DNA of 64,000 bases. Source: Prolixibacteraceae bacterium (lineage in GTDB: Bacteria; Bacteroidota; Bacteroidia; Bacteroidales; Prolixibacteraceae). The notes below the pieces were generated by a model. It did no database searches. It worked only from the letters and a program-made list of their open reading frames with translations, and was not told the origin of the DNA. Position numbers and translations under genes: made by a program. This document shows, in pieces, positions 8,443-17,625 of the stretch (position 1 is the stretch's first letter; each line of letters begins with the position of its first letter). The stretch spans positions 1 to 64,000 of the forward strand of contig DOAQ01000037.1 in the NCBI GenBank assembly GCA_003506435.1, written 5' to 3'.

Positions 8443-9447
8443 ATGGATTTACTTAAAAAAGTTATTGAAAACGCAAAAATTTATCAGAAACGTATTGTAT
8501 TACCCGAGGGAGCGGAACCTCGTACCTTAAGAGCAACAGAAATCATTATTCAGCAAGGCATCGCACAAATCATTTTGCTGGGAGACCCTGTAAGAATTAA
8601 AAAAGTAGCTGATGAGTGTGGTGTGAGCGTAAAAGGGGCCACCGTTATTAATCCTGCAACGGATGAACGGCGAGGACATTACGCCGACAAGATGGTGGAA
8701 ATTAGAAAAGAAAAGGGCCTCACAAAAGAACAAGCGTTGAAACTTCTGGACGACCCCTTGTATTTTGCTCCCATGATGATTAAAAGCGGGGATGCCGACG
8801 GTGAACTGGCAGGCGCCATTAATTCAACCGGCGATGTGTTGCGCCCGGCGCTTCAGTATATTAAAACGTTGCCCGGTGTAAGTGTGGTTTCAGGGGCTTT
8901 CGTGATGTTTGTGAACGATCCGGCTTTCGGACACGATGGTGTTCTGGTATTTGCCGATTGTGCGGTAATGCCCGATCCAACCGACCGGCAATTAGCCGAA
9001 ATAGCAGTTACCACGGCCAAAACAGCCCGTGCAATTGTGGGTCTTGAACCGCGTGTTGCCATGTTGAGCTTCTCAACCAAAGGAAGCGCACAACATCCGC
9101 TGGTTGATAAAGTGGCAAGTGCAACCAAAATAGCCAAAGAAATTGATCCGGATTTAATGATTGACGGAGAACTTCAACTGGATGCAGCGCTGGTTCCGGA
9201 AGTAGGACAACTGAAATCGCCCGGAAGTAATGTGGCAGGCAAAGCCAACATATTGGTATTTCCGGGGCTGGAGTCAGCGAATATTGGTTACAAACTGGTA
9301 CAGCGTTTGGCAAAAGCTGAAGCTGTCGGTCCTGTGTTACAGGGGATGGCTGCGCCGATTAACGACCTTTCAAGAGGCTGTTCAGTGAGCGATATCGTGA
9401 ACATGGTGGCTGTCACTGCCAATCAGGCCGCAGCAATTTTTAAATAG
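8443..9447 (+). CDS. pta: Phosphate acetyltransferase
   Basis: A 334-residue short-form Pta, which exchanges CoA for phosphate on acetyl-CoA to give acetyl phosphate in the cytoplasm. It begins with KRIVLPEGAEPRTLRA (residues 17-32), typical of the catalytic PTA_PTB fold, and contains the DADGELAGAINSTGDVLRPA block near residue 112 and LVFPGLESANIGYK near residue 270. There is no N-terminal DRTGG/AAA-like regulatory domain, unlike the enterobacterial enzyme. It starts a run of three same-strand genes (pta, a dehydrogenase-like gene, ackA) with gaps of 26 and 55 bp, so one transcript probably makes acetate plus ATP from acetyl-CoA. Confidence 0.95.
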   Translation: MDLLKKVIENAKIYQKRIVLPEGAEPRTLRATEIIIQQGIAQIILLGDPVRIKKVADECGVSVKGATVINPATDERRGHYADKMVEIRKEKGLTKEQALKLLDDPLYFAPMMIKSGDADGELAGAINSTGDVLRPALQYIKTLPGVSVVSGAFVMFVNDPAFGHDGVLVFADCAVMPDPTDRQLAEIAVTTAKTARAIVGLEPRVAMLSFSTKGSAQHPLVDKVASATKIAKEIDPDLMIDGELQLDAALVPEVGQLKSPGSNVAGKANILVFPGLESANIGYKLVQRLAKAEAVGPVLQGMAAPINDLSRGCSVSDIVNMVAVTANQAAAIFK

Positions 9448-9473
9448 ACGAATTTCCAAAAATCAGATTATAT

Positions 9474-10445
9474 ATGTCTAGTGATATTATTTACGAACCA
9501 ATTGAAGATTTTGGTTTAAGTAAAAAGAATAAAAGCAAAACGCTTTTTTCCAAGATTGGCATTATCGGTTGTGGGCTTGTTGGCCAGAATTTTGCGCGGG
9601 TAGCCAGTTTTTATGGAATGGAAGTCGTTTTTATTGAGATCAACGAGGAGAAAATAAAAGAGGCTTATATCAGCATTGGTAAAATTCTCGACCACCGCAT
9701 CGAACATTGGGGAATGACCGATAGCGAAAAACGAGCTATTTTGACAAGAATTAAAGGGACTCTTGATTACAATGATTTGGCCGGTTGCGATTTTGTGGTG
9801 GAAGCCATTCGTGCCATCGACCGTGGCGGAAAAATTAAGGAACGCAAGGAAATTTTCAGGAAAGTTGAAGAAGTAGTTGACCCGGAATGTATCATTGCGA
9901 CCAATTCAACAACCATTGTTATTACCGAGCTGGCATCCGAACTTCAGCATAAAGAACGTTGTATCAGCATGCATTTCTTTGTTTCCTCGCCCGAAGCCCG
10001 CATTGTTGAAGTAGTGAAAGGTTTATACACTTCAGAAGAAACCTATCAGAAGGTTTGCAAATTTGTGCAGCTCATCAACCGAAAAATTGTACCTGTAGTC
10101 GAATCGGCAGGACTGGTAAGTGTACGGATATTCGTGGTATTGCTGAACGAAGCCTGTGAAATTTTAATGGAAGGTATTGCTTTGATGGATGACATCGACC
10201 AAACCATGAAAATTGGCTACGGCATGCGAATGGGACCCTTTGAAATTGCCGATAAAATCGGCCTGGACAAAATTGTTCGTTGGATGGATAATATTTATAA
10301 CGAATTTGGCGATCAGAAATACAAGCCCAATCCAATCGTTCGGCGGTTAGTTCGTGCAAAACATCTGGGAATGGATTACGGTGAGGGGTTTTACAAGTAC
10401 GATGAAAACGGAAACAGAATAACGGAAAAGGGAGGAAACTGTTAA
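9474..10445 (+). CDS. 3-hydroxyacyl-CoA dehydrogenase-like protein, altered active site
   Basis: A 323-residue protein with the full 3-hydroxybutyryl-CoA dehydrogenase architecture: an NAD-binding Rossmann domain with GIIGCGLVGQNFA near residue 29, then a helical C-terminal domain ending in LGMDYGEGFYKYD. The catalytic His is kept in MHFF and its Glu partner in IVEVV. However, the usual HFxNPxP is HFFVSSP, the usual PGFxxNRI is AGLVSVRI with Val replacing the conserved Asn, and the usual NTSS block reads NSTT. The protein may therefore have altered substrate use or reduced activity. It sits inside the pta-ackA operon. A real dehydrogenase here would link acetoacetyl-CoA reduction to butyrate formation with the downstream ptb-buk pair; this role is inference. 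Family membership is certain, activity is not. Confidence 0.85.
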   Translation: MSSDIIYEPIEDFGLSKKNKSKTLFSKIGIIGCGLVGQNFARVASFYGMEVVFIEINEEKIKEAYISIGKILDHRIEHWGMTDSEKRAILTRIKGTLDYNDLAGCDFVVEAIRAIDRGGKIKERKEIFRKVEEVVDPECIIATNSTTIVITELASELQHKERCISMHFFVSSPEARIVEVVKGLYTSEETYQKVCKFVQLINRKIVPVVESAGLVSVRIFVVLLNEACEILMEGIALMDDIDQTMKIGYGMRMGPFEIADKIGLDKIVRWMDNIYNEFGDQKYKPNPIVRRLVRAKHLGMDYGEGFYKYDENGNRITEKGGNC

Positions 10446-10500
10446 TCCCAACGTTTCCGGCAATTAACGGATTGAATTTAATTCAGAAAAAAATAAAAGA

Positions 10501-11712
10501 ATGATTATTCTTGTTTTAAACTGCGGAAGCAGTTCAATAAAATATCAGCTTTTCGATATGACCGATCGCAAAGTGGTTGCCAAAGGAGGAATTGAAAAGT
10601 TGGGTATGAAAGGTTCGTTTCTGAACCATACCAAAACCAACGGTCAAAAAGTCGTTTTTGAAGGTGAAATTCTCGATCATAAAAGCGGGATTGAATATAT
10701 ACTGGGCGTCTTAACCAGTGTAAAACACGGTTGTCTGAAAAGTATGGAGCAAATTGACGCTGTTGGACATCGCGTGGTTCATGGCGGGGAACGTTTCAGC
10801 GAAAGCGCTTTTCTGACCGACGAAATCATTGAGGTCGTGACCAAATGCAGTGATCTGGCGCCTTTGCACAACCCGCCAAACCTGAAAGGTATTCAGGCTA
10901 TGGAAGAATTAATTCCCGGTATAGCGCAGGTTGGTGTTTTCGATACTGCATTTCACCAAACGATGGAAGAATATGCTTACATGTACGGCATTCCGTATAT
11001 TTTGTATAAAAAATATGGCATTCGCCGGTATGGTTTTCACGGTACCAGTCATCGATACGTGACCAAACGGGCCTGTGAGATATTGGGCGTCGATTATGAA
11101 AAACAGCGGATTATCAGTTGTCACCTGGGAAACGGGGCTTCCATAGCTGCCGTGAAAAACGGAAAATCGGTCGATACTTCTATGGGTTTTACACCGATTG
11201 AAGGTTTAATAATGGGTACCCGTTGCGGCGACCTCGACGTAGGTGTGGTTACGTATATCATGGAAAAAGAGGATTTGGGGATTAAAACCGCCAATACGCT
11301 GTTTAATAAACATGCCGGAATGCTTGGTTTGACAGGTGTTTCGTCGGATATGCGAGAAATTGAAGAAGCCAAAAAAAATGGGAACGAACGGGCCAAACTG
11401 GCGCTTGACATGTATAATTACAAGGTGAAAAAATACATCGGTTCGTACATGGCTGCCATGAACGGACTGGATATTTTAATCATGACCGGCGGAATCGGTG
11501 AAAATGCAGCTATTACCCGTGCAGGTGTTTGTTCTGAATTGGAAGGATTGGGCATCGAGATTGATCAGGAGAAAAACAATTCTGTCAGGGGAAAAGAAGC
11601 CGAAATTTCAGCCCCCGCATCGAAAGTAAAAGTATTGGTGGTACCTACCAACGAAGAATTAATGATTGCCCTTGACACGGAAAAGATTGTCAGGGAACGG
11701 GTAAAATCGTAA
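10501..11712 (+). CDS. ackA: Acetate kinase
   Basis: A 403-residue acetate kinase of the ASKHA fold, making acetate and ATP from acetyl phosphate and ADP. All key motifs are visible: NCGSSSIKYQ at the N-terminus, GHRVVHGG (substrate Arg) near residue 87, FHGTSHRYV (catalytic His) near residue 180, MGTRCGDLD (catalytic Arg) near residue 239, TGGIGENA near residue 325 and PTNEELMIA near the C-terminus, whose Glu binds magnesium. The length is normal. It is last in the pta operon and is followed by a strong terminator. Confidence 0.97.
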   Translation: MIILVLNCGSSSIKYQLFDMTDRKVVAKGGIEKLGMKGSFLNHTKTNGQKVVFEGEILDHKSGIEYILGVLTSVKHGCLKSMEQIDAVGHRVVHGGERFSESAFLTDEIIEVVTKCSDLAPLHNPPNLKGIQAMEELIPGIAQVGVFDTAFHQTMEEYAYMYGIPYILYKKYGIRRYGFHGTSHRYVTKRACEILGVDYEKQRIISCHLGNGASIAAVKNGKSVDTSMGFTPIEGLIMGTRCGDLDVGVVTYIMEKEDLGIKTANTLFNKHAGMLGLTGVSSDMREIEEAKKNGNERAKLALDMYNYKVKKYIGSYMAAMNGLDILIMTGGIGENAAITRAGVCSELEGLGIEIDQEKNNSVRGKEAEISAPASKVKVLVVPTNEELMIALDTEKIVRERVKS

Positions 11713-11772
11713 TCAATCGGACCTGTATTACTTATAAAATGTAAGCTTGATCAATACCCTGATAATGCAATG

Positions 11773-11811
11773 AAACATCCGGTGTTAAAGAGCACCGGAT
11801 GTTTTGTTTTT
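11773..11811 (+). terminator. Intrinsic terminator of the pta-ackA operon
   Basis: A perfect 12-bp stem, AAACATCCGGTG (11773-11784) with its complement (11793-11804), encloses an 8-base loop and is followed by a T-rich tail to 11811. It lies about 60 bases after the ackA stop and separates this operon from ptb-buk. Confidence 0.92.
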
Positions 11812-11900
11812 ACCATGTTTTAGAAATACCTTTAGGGTTGATATTTGTTCTGTATATGGCTTTACTGTTTCTGTAATTTCGACAAATCAAATTTTGGTAT

Positions 11901-12806
11901 ATGGAGATCAGAAAATTGTCCGACTTATTTTCAGCAGTAAAAAATAAGAAAACCCGGCGTCTGGTGGTGGTCAATGCAGTTGATGAGCACAGTTTACAAG
12001 CTGTTCATCAGGCAATCAGTCTGGATATTGTTTCCGGAATTTTAACAGGAAACCGGGATGAAATTATTCGTTTATGCCGTGAAATCAATATTGATCCGGA
12101 AATTTTCACAATTATTCATGCTGAAGACGAGCAGGAAGCTGCTCTGAAGGCTGTAAAACTGGTGAAAGAGGGCAGGGCCGACATCATTATGAAAGGCCTG
12201 ATAAATACCGACAAGTACATGCGTGCCTTGCTGAACAAGGAATATGGCCTGCTTCCTCCCAAAGGAGTGTTGAGCCATGTGACAGTGATTGAAAATCCAA
12301 ATTACCATAAACTGCTGATCGTTAGCGATGTGGCTGTAATCCCATACCCCAGTCTGGAACAGAAAATTGTGATGGTAAACTATTTGATCGATACTGCCAG
12401 ATCATTGGGCATTGAGCATCCCAAGGTGGCGCTGATTGCCGCCAGCGAGCAGGTTTTGCTTAATCTGGTTTCGTGTACCGATGCCGCAGCAATAGCAGCA
12501 ATGAACAGAGAAGGAAGTTTTCTCGGCGCAGTGGTGGCTGGTCCAATGGGGTTGGATGTTGCTGTTGACAAGGAATCAGCAGAAATAAAACGGATTGATT
12601 CGCCGGTGGCCGGCGATGCCGATTGTTTGCTGTTTCCGAACATCGATGCAGGCAATGTGTTTTATAAAACGAATACAAAATTGTGCAATTCGGGGCAGGC
12701 TGCTATTGTCGTTGGTGCGAAGGTACCGGCTGTGCTTTCATCGCGCGGCGACAGTATGCAAATCAAATTGAATTCGATTGCCCTGGCATCAATTCTGTGC
12801 AATTAG
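11901..12806 (+). CDS. ptb: Phosphate butyryltransferase
   Basis: A 301-residue member of the PTA_PTB family, shorter than Pta and of the length usual for Ptb. Family blocks include ADIIMKGLINTDKYMRA near residue 92, KGVLSHVTVIENP near residue 117 and DCLLFPNIDAGNVFYK near residue 234. It converts butyryl-CoA, or branched or other short acyl-CoA, to the acyl phosphate. It is followed after 5 bp by butyrate kinase on the same strand, which is the diagnostic partner. A weak -7-like TAATTTCG lies at 11874-11881. Chain-length preference cannot be read from sequence. Confidence 0.92.
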   Translation: MEIRKLSDLFSAVKNKKTRRLVVVNAVDEHSLQAVHQAISLDIVSGILTGNRDEIIRLCREINIDPEIFTIIHAEDEQEAALKAVKLVKEGRADIIMKGLINTDKYMRALLNKEYGLLPPKGVLSHVTVIENPNYHKLLIVSDVAVIPYPSLEQKIVMVNYLIDTARSLGIEHPKVALIAASEQVLLNLVSCTDAAAIAAMNREGSFLGAVVAGPMGLDVAVDKESAEIKRIDSPVAGDADCLLFPNIDAGNVFYKTNTKLCNSGQAAIVVGAKVPAVLSSRGDSMQIKLNSIALASILCN

Positions 12807-12811
12807 AAGTT

Positions 12812-13915
12812 ATGAGCGTACACCAAATACTGGCTATTAATCCCGGATCAACATCCACCAAGTTTGCCGTTTATTTTAACGAAGAATGCAGGCTGAATAA
12901 GACATTGCGCCATTCCATCGACCAGCTTTTGGCTTATTCCAACGTGATTGATCAGTTCGATTTTCGCAAGGGGCTGATTATTGACGCTCTGGTAGAAGAA
13001 GGTTTTGATGTGGATAGAATCAAATTTATTATTGGCCGAGGTGGTTTGACTTTTCCTTTGGAATCCGGGATTTATGAAGTCAATAACATGATGCTGACCC
13101 ATGTACGAAAAGGGATACTGGGACAACATGCCAGTAACCTGGGGCCGCTCATTGCCGATTACATTGCCAACCAGATTCCCAATGCCCGTGCTTTTATTGC
13201 TGACCCGGTGGTTACCGACGAGTTGCAGGATGTGGCCCGTGTGACCGGTCATCCCCGGTTTAAAAAGCGGTCCATTTTTCATGCACTGAACCAAAAGGCA
13301 ACCGCCCGTATTTTTGCTGCGGAAACGGGTAAAAAATACGAGGAACTGAACCTGATTGTTGCCCATCTGGGAGGTGGAATATCAGTTGGGGCTCACCAAA
13401 ACGGGAGAGTCATTGACGTGAACAATGCTCTTGACGGCGATGGCCCTTTTAGTCCCGAGCGCAGTGGTTCGCTGCCGGTTGGAGAACTTATAAAAATGTG
13501 TTTCAGCGGCCGTTTCCAACAAGATGAAATATACCGGATGGTGATTGGTGAAGGTGGGTTTGTTGCCCATCTGGGAACCAACAATGCACAGGAAGTGGAA
13601 CAGCGCGCTGCATCGGGCGATACAAAAGCCCAACTCATTCAGGATGCGCTGGCTTATCAGGTGGCCAAAAGTATCGGGCAGATGGCGGTGGTTCTCAATG
13701 GTAAGGTCGATGCGATTCTATTAACCGGAGGACTGGCTTACAACAAATACCTTTGTAATTATATTACTGAAAAAACTTCGTTTATTGCTCCGCTCAAGGT
13801 TTATCCCGGCGAAGACGAATTACAGGCTTTGGCTATGAATGTTCTTCGCGTAGCCAGAGGAGAGGTGGACGCAAAGGTGTATCTGCCTAATTGTCATCCG
13901 AATAATGGATTGTAA
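12812..13915 (+). CDS. buk: Butyrate kinase
   Basis: A 367-residue ASKHA-fold acid kinase, converting butyryl (or branched acyl) phosphate and ADP to the acid and ATP. Motifs are NPGSTSTKFAVYF at the N-terminus, IGRGGLTFPLESG near residue 72, AHLGGGISVGAH near residue 186, LTGGLAYNKYLC near residue 305 and GEDELQALA near the C-terminus. The frame is open back to 12683 inside ptb, but the N-terminal strand must begin at MSVHQILAINPG, so the ATG at 12812 is chosen, five bases after the ptb stop. The two genes are almost certainly cotranscribed. Confidence 0.95.
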   Translation: MSVHQILAINPGSTSTKFAVYFNEECRLNKTLRHSIDQLLAYSNVIDQFDFRKGLIIDALVEEGFDVDRIKFIIGRGGLTFPLESGIYEVNNMMLTHVRKGILGQHASNLGPLIADYIANQIPNARAFIADPVVTDELQDVARVTGHPRFKKRSIFHALNQKATARIFAAETGKKYEELNLIVAHLGGGISVGAHQNGRVIDVNNALDGDGPFSPERSGSLPVGELIKMCFSGRFQQDEIYRMVIGEGGFVAHLGTNNAQEVEQRAASGDTKAQLIQDALAYQVAKSIGQMAVVLNGKVDAILLTGGLAYNKYLCNYITEKTSFIAPLKVYPGEDELQALAMNVLRVARGEVDAKVYLPNCHPNNGL

Positions 13916-13962
13916 AGGCGCAATTTATTGTGTTCCTACTTTGCTGCAATAAATAGTTTCCA

Positions 13963-14745
13963 TCAAATCCTTATTTCTCCCTTCAAATACGTAACCGCTT
14001 TTCCTGCGATTAGCACACGATCGTTGTCGAGTGTACAGGTCAGATGGCCGCCGCGCTTCGAAAGTTGCATGGCTGTCATGGTCTTTTTCTGAAGCCTGGC
14101 CGACCAAAACGGAGTTAGCAGGGTATGCGCCGAACCGGTTACCGGGTCTTCATCAATACCAACAGCAGGGGCAAAAAAGCGGCTCACAAAATCGACCGTA
14201 ATACCCGGCGCGGTAACAATAATTCCGCGTGCATCGGCAGTTTTCAGCAGCGAATAGCCGGGTTTTAAATTTTTTATAATTTCTTCGGAAGGGTAGAAGA
14301 GCAGATAATCGGTTTTTCCTTTGTAAACTTCCAACGGTGTGGCAATGATACCACGGGCCACGGAATCGGGCAAAATAGCTGGTTTTACGAAATCGGCAGG
14401 GAAATTCAGCTCTAAAAGTCCGCCTTTGCGTTCAACCGTCAGCAGTCCGCTTTTACTCATAAAACGAACGACCGGTTTGCTAAATCCCAGTTCTGCAAAA
14501 AGGATGTGAGCCGAAGCAAGGGTTGCATGGCCGCACAAAGCCACCTCTGCCAGTGGAGTAAACCAGCGGATATGATAATTTTCACCTTCAGCAACAAAAA
14601 AAGCAGTTTCCGAAAGGTTATTCTCCATGGCAATTTGCTGCATGGTTTGGTCGGGAAGCCATTCGGTCAAAGGCACCACAGCGGCGGGATTTCCTGCAAA
14701 AAGACCGCTGGCAAAGGCATCTGCCTGAAATAAATCCAGCTTCAT
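13963..14745 (-). CDS. PhzF-family isomerase-like protein
   Basis: A 260-residue PhzF/DAP-epimerase-fold protein of the cytoplasm. Conserved features are AGNPAAVVPL near residue 17, the catalytic Glu46 in NLSETAFF, the RWFTPLAEVALCGHATLASA block near residue 66, and DEDPVTGSAHTLLTPFW near residue 205. Family members catalyse isomerisation of varied small molecules; only a few are characterised and the substrate here is unknown. The open frame extends to 14838 inside the neighbouring gene, but MKLDLFQADAF at 14745 is the normal family start, two bases after the TonB receptor stop. The two may therefore be cotranscribed from the receptor promoter. It converges with buk across 47 bp. Confidence 0.92.
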   Translation of the reverse strand: MKLDLFQADAFASGLFAGNPAAVVPLTEWLPDQTMQQIAMENNLSETAFFVAEGENYHIRWFTPLAEVALCGHATLASAHILFAELGFSKPVVRFMSKSGLLTVERKGGLLELNFPADFVKPAILPDSVARGIIATPLEVYKGKTDYLLFYPSEEIIKNLKPGYSLLKTADARGIIVTAPGITVDFVSRFFAPAVGIDEDPVTGSAHTLLTPFWSARLQKKTMTAMQLSKRGGHLTCTLDNDRVLIAGKAVTYLKGEIRI

Positions 14746-14747
14746 GA

Positions 14748-17168
14748 TTAAAATTTTATGGATAATTTCAAATTTACTTTCCGTCCGGTCAGGTAATTGG
14801 GAACCCCGTACTGATCGCCCGAATTGCTGTTCACCCAAAAATACGAAATGGTGTTGTTAATGCCCAGCAGGTTGAAAACTTCGAGGCTCAGCCACATGTC
14901 TTTTACGTTATTTAAAAACCGCATCTGCCGGAAACGGTGATCTTCGCTGATCAGAATTTTGGAGAAGCCCAGGTCGATCCTGCGGTACGATGGCATACGG
15001 AAATAATCCATGTAACGTTCCGAGTTGGGCGGACCGGTTGGAAGGCGCGAGCCGAAATATGCTGCAAGGTGCATTTTATAGCTCGGGTTTCCGGGGAAAT
15101 AGTCCTGAAAGAACATACTGATATTCAATGTTTGGTCCGTAGGACGCGGGATGTAGCCATGTCCGTCGTTCATCACATCTTCTTCGGTTTGCATTACCGA
15201 AAGGCTGGCCCACGACTCGATACCGCTTACGAATTCCCCGTTTACTTTTAAATCGATACCGGCTGCGTACCCTTTTGCCTCCTCATCCGACAGGTAGCGG
15301 ATGCGCACATTGTCAACTTTATACGGGATCAGGTAACTCAGGCTCTTGTAATACAGTTCGGAAGTGAGTTTAAAAGGCCGGTCCCACGCCTGAAAAATAT
15401 ATTCGCTTCCTAACACAAACTGTTGTGATTTTTGCGCTTTTATATCCTGATTGATATTCCCTTTCAAATCTTTCAGTTCCCGGTAAAAAGCAGGCTGGTT
15501 ATAAACGCCCGCCGACAAACGGAAACTGATGTTGGCCTCCCAGTCGGGGTAAAAATTCAGCGAGGCTCTCGGACTGATCAGCAGTTCGCTATTGTAATCC
15601 CACCAACTGCCACGGATTCCGGCGGTGAGGTACATTTCGCCACGGGCAACCGGTAATTTATAGGTATCCTGAATATATCCTGAAAAACGAAGCGAACGGA
15701 GCGAAAAATCGGTAAACGAGCTGCTGAACAGTTCCACTTTTTCATCAGAATAAGGCAGCGAATAGCCGGTCGAGTCGCGGAATATCCATTCGTTCATGTA
15801 ATCGTCGATTTGTTCCGCCTGCATTTTCAATCCCCAGTTTACCAGGTGTTCTTCGCTGTTGAAAGCGCCTTTGTGGTCAATGCTAAAGACTTTTGCATTA
15901 AGGCTGTTTCGTGCATGATTGATGAACGTACCGGTTCCCAGGTTCATCACAACGTCGCCCAGTTCTTCCGAACTCATATCGCGTTCCAGTTCGTTCAGGT
16001 TATAATCACCTTTAATGTCATACGATTCTTTTTCCTTTGAATTGAAGGCCGATGCGATCACTTTCAGGTTTAAATTGCTGTTGGGGTGATAGTTGGCCGA
16101 CAAAGCGCCGGTAAGCGTCGTGAAATTATCAATCTCCTGTCCTTCAAAATAAATCGTGGCGCTTTTGGCATTGTTCCAGGTACCGAAATGCGTTTCGCGG
16201 GTCTGCGGAATAAAGTGGTACTTGTTACGTGCCAGGTTACCCAAAAACGAAACATCAAATTTGGGAGAAAAATTGCAGGTAATGTATGTCTGGAAATCGG
16301 TAAAACGCGGATCGTATTCGCCTTTTTCGTCCAGACTGTTCAGCATGTACCGGTTGGTTTTGTAACGGAACCCGCTGATATGCGAGAGTTTTTTGTTTTT
16401 GCTGACATCCTCCAGATGGAATGAACCACCCAGAATACTGACCGATGCCGAGCCTTGAAATTCTACCGGTTTGCGATATTTTATATCAAGTACCGACGAC
16501 ATTTTATCGCCATATTTGGCATCGAAACCTCCGGCTGAAAAGCCAATCGACGAAACCATGTCGGAATTGATGAAACTCAAGCCTTCCTGTTGTCCGGCAC
16601 GAACCAGGAACGGGCGGTACACTTCAATATCGTTCACATACACCAGGTTTTCGTCGAAATTGCCGCCGCGCACCGAATATTGTGAGCTGAGTTCGTTGTT
16701 CGACGATACGCCCGGCAGGGTTTTTATCAGCGCTTCTACACCCCCGGATGCTGCATCGGGCATGTTGTTCAGAAATTTTGGATCAATGCGGTCAACATTG
16801 CCTTTGTTTTTGCGCTGACCCGCAACTGTCACCTCGTCAATCTGCTGGTCCGACTTCGTCAGGCTGATATTGACCTCCATTTTTTCCTCTTCCGAAGCAT
16901 TTATTTCTTTCTCAACCGGCAGGTAGCCAACCATCGAGAATACCAGTGTAATCTTTTTCTTTGCAGGCACACGCAGCAGATATTCCCCGCTTCGGCTGGT
17001 CGTGGTACCGATAGGGTAGTTCTTTATCGAAATGCTGACCATCTCCAGCGCCTCGCCGTTTTCACCACTGATCCGTCCGAAAATGGTTGCATTGTTACTT
17101 TGAGCCGATGTTTCAGAAACAATGATGATGTTCAGAAATAAGAACAGGAAAAAAGTAAAATTCTTCAT
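14748..17168 (-). CDS. TonB-dependent outer membrane receptor with CarboxypepD_reg domain
   Basis: An 806-residue outer membrane transporter. A signal peptide (residues 1-22, ending SETSAQ) is followed by a carboxypeptidase-regulatory beta-sandwich domain (about 26-112, with IFGRISGENGEALEMVSISI), then a plug domain (about 120-225, with IKTLPGVSSNNELSSQYSVR near 148 and GGFDAKYGDKMSS near 213), then the 22-strand barrel ending in NLKLSIKF with the expected terminal Phe. It is too short and too different for SusC, and no SusD gene is adjacent, so it is not a standard polysaccharide utilisation receptor. Substrate is unknown. It is followed by PhzF with a two-base gap. Confidence 0.93.
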   Translation of the reverse strand: MKNFTFFLFLFLNIIIVSETSAQSNNATIFGRISGENGEALEMVSISIKNYPIGTTTSRSGEYLLRVPAKKKITLVFSMVGYLPVEKEINASEEEKMEVNISLTKSDQQIDEVTVAGQRKNKGNVDRIDPKFLNNMPDAASGGVEALIKTLPGVSSNNELSSQYSVRGGNFDENLVYVNDIEVYRPFLVRAGQQEGLSFINSDMVSSIGFSAGGFDAKYGDKMSSVLDIKYRKPVEFQGSASVSILGGSFHLEDVSKNKKLSHISGFRYKTNRYMLNSLDEKGEYDPRFTDFQTYITCNFSPKFDVSFLGNLARNKYHFIPQTRETHFGTWNNAKSATIYFEGQEIDNFTTLTGALSANYHPNSNLNLKVIASAFNSKEKESYDIKGDYNLNELERDMSSEELGDVVMNLGTGTFINHARNSLNAKVFSIDHKGAFNSEEHLVNWGLKMQAEQIDDYMNEWIFRDSTGYSLPYSDEKVELFSSSFTDFSLRSLRFSGYIQDTYKLPVARGEMYLTAGIRGSWWDYNSELLISPRASLNFYPDWEANISFRLSAGVYNQPAFYRELKDLKGNINQDIKAQKSQQFVLGSEYIFQAWDRPFKLTSELYYKSLSYLIPYKVDNVRIRYLSDEEAKGYAAGIDLKVNGEFVSGIESWASLSVMQTEEDVMNDGHGYIPRPTDQTLNISMFFQDYFPGNPSYKMHLAAYFGSRLPTGPPNSERYMDYFRMPSYRRIDLGFSKILISEDHRFRQMRFLNNVKDMWLSLEVFNLLGINNTISYFWVNSNSGDQYGVPNYLTGRKVNLKLSIKF

Positions 17169-17625
17169 GTCGCAAAAATAGCATTTACAGTGTATAAACT
17201 AAAACGCACCGGATTAATTGTATAACGCTGACAGGTTTTTGAAACCTGCCAAGGTTGAACGACGATTTTAACTTTTCCTCGTTTGAGTGCAACGAAAACT
17301 GCCTGTCCCGATTTGAATATCGGGAAGGGGTTCCTTTCCTGTCGTCTGTGACGACGGCTTTGTTGGTTTCTTTCAATTTTTTAGAGGTTTCAATTTTTCC
17401 CTTTGTTGGAAGAAGTTTGTCCAAAATCCGAAAGGGTGCATCTTGTCCCATGTCCTTTTAATTTGTACCAAAAAATCGAAATATAGTACATGTTTCATAA
17501 ATGTGCGACTTTTTTGAATTAGCGGTAACGGGTAGGATAGCTTGAATTTGAACTGCTTCTGAATAATATTGGCATTCAGCAACCTCCATTTAAATTTACA
17601 TTGCCATCTCTCGGAAAAATCCTCG
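17169..17625. other. Noncoding stretch with small hairpins
   Basis: No gene is supported here; the short open frames are random-looking. Two hairpins stand out: ACAGGTTT (17231-17238) pairing with AAACCTGc (17242-17249), and TCCCGAT (17306-17312) pairing with ATCGGGA (17319-17325). A segment from 17244 resembles one at 17853-17879, beyond the 41-bp repeats, and a 20-base segment at 17275-17294 recurs at 50428-50447 with one difference. It also holds the upstream region of the TonB receptor gene starting at 17168. Confidence 0.6.

Noticed and set aside
12683..12811. N-terminal extension of butyrate kinase into ptb
   Set aside because: The ASKHA fold begins at the strand ILAINPGST, directly after the Met at 12812.
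14748..17168. SusC polysaccharide receptor with SusD
   Set aside because: The receptor is too short for SusC and no SusD-like lipoprotein gene is adjacent.
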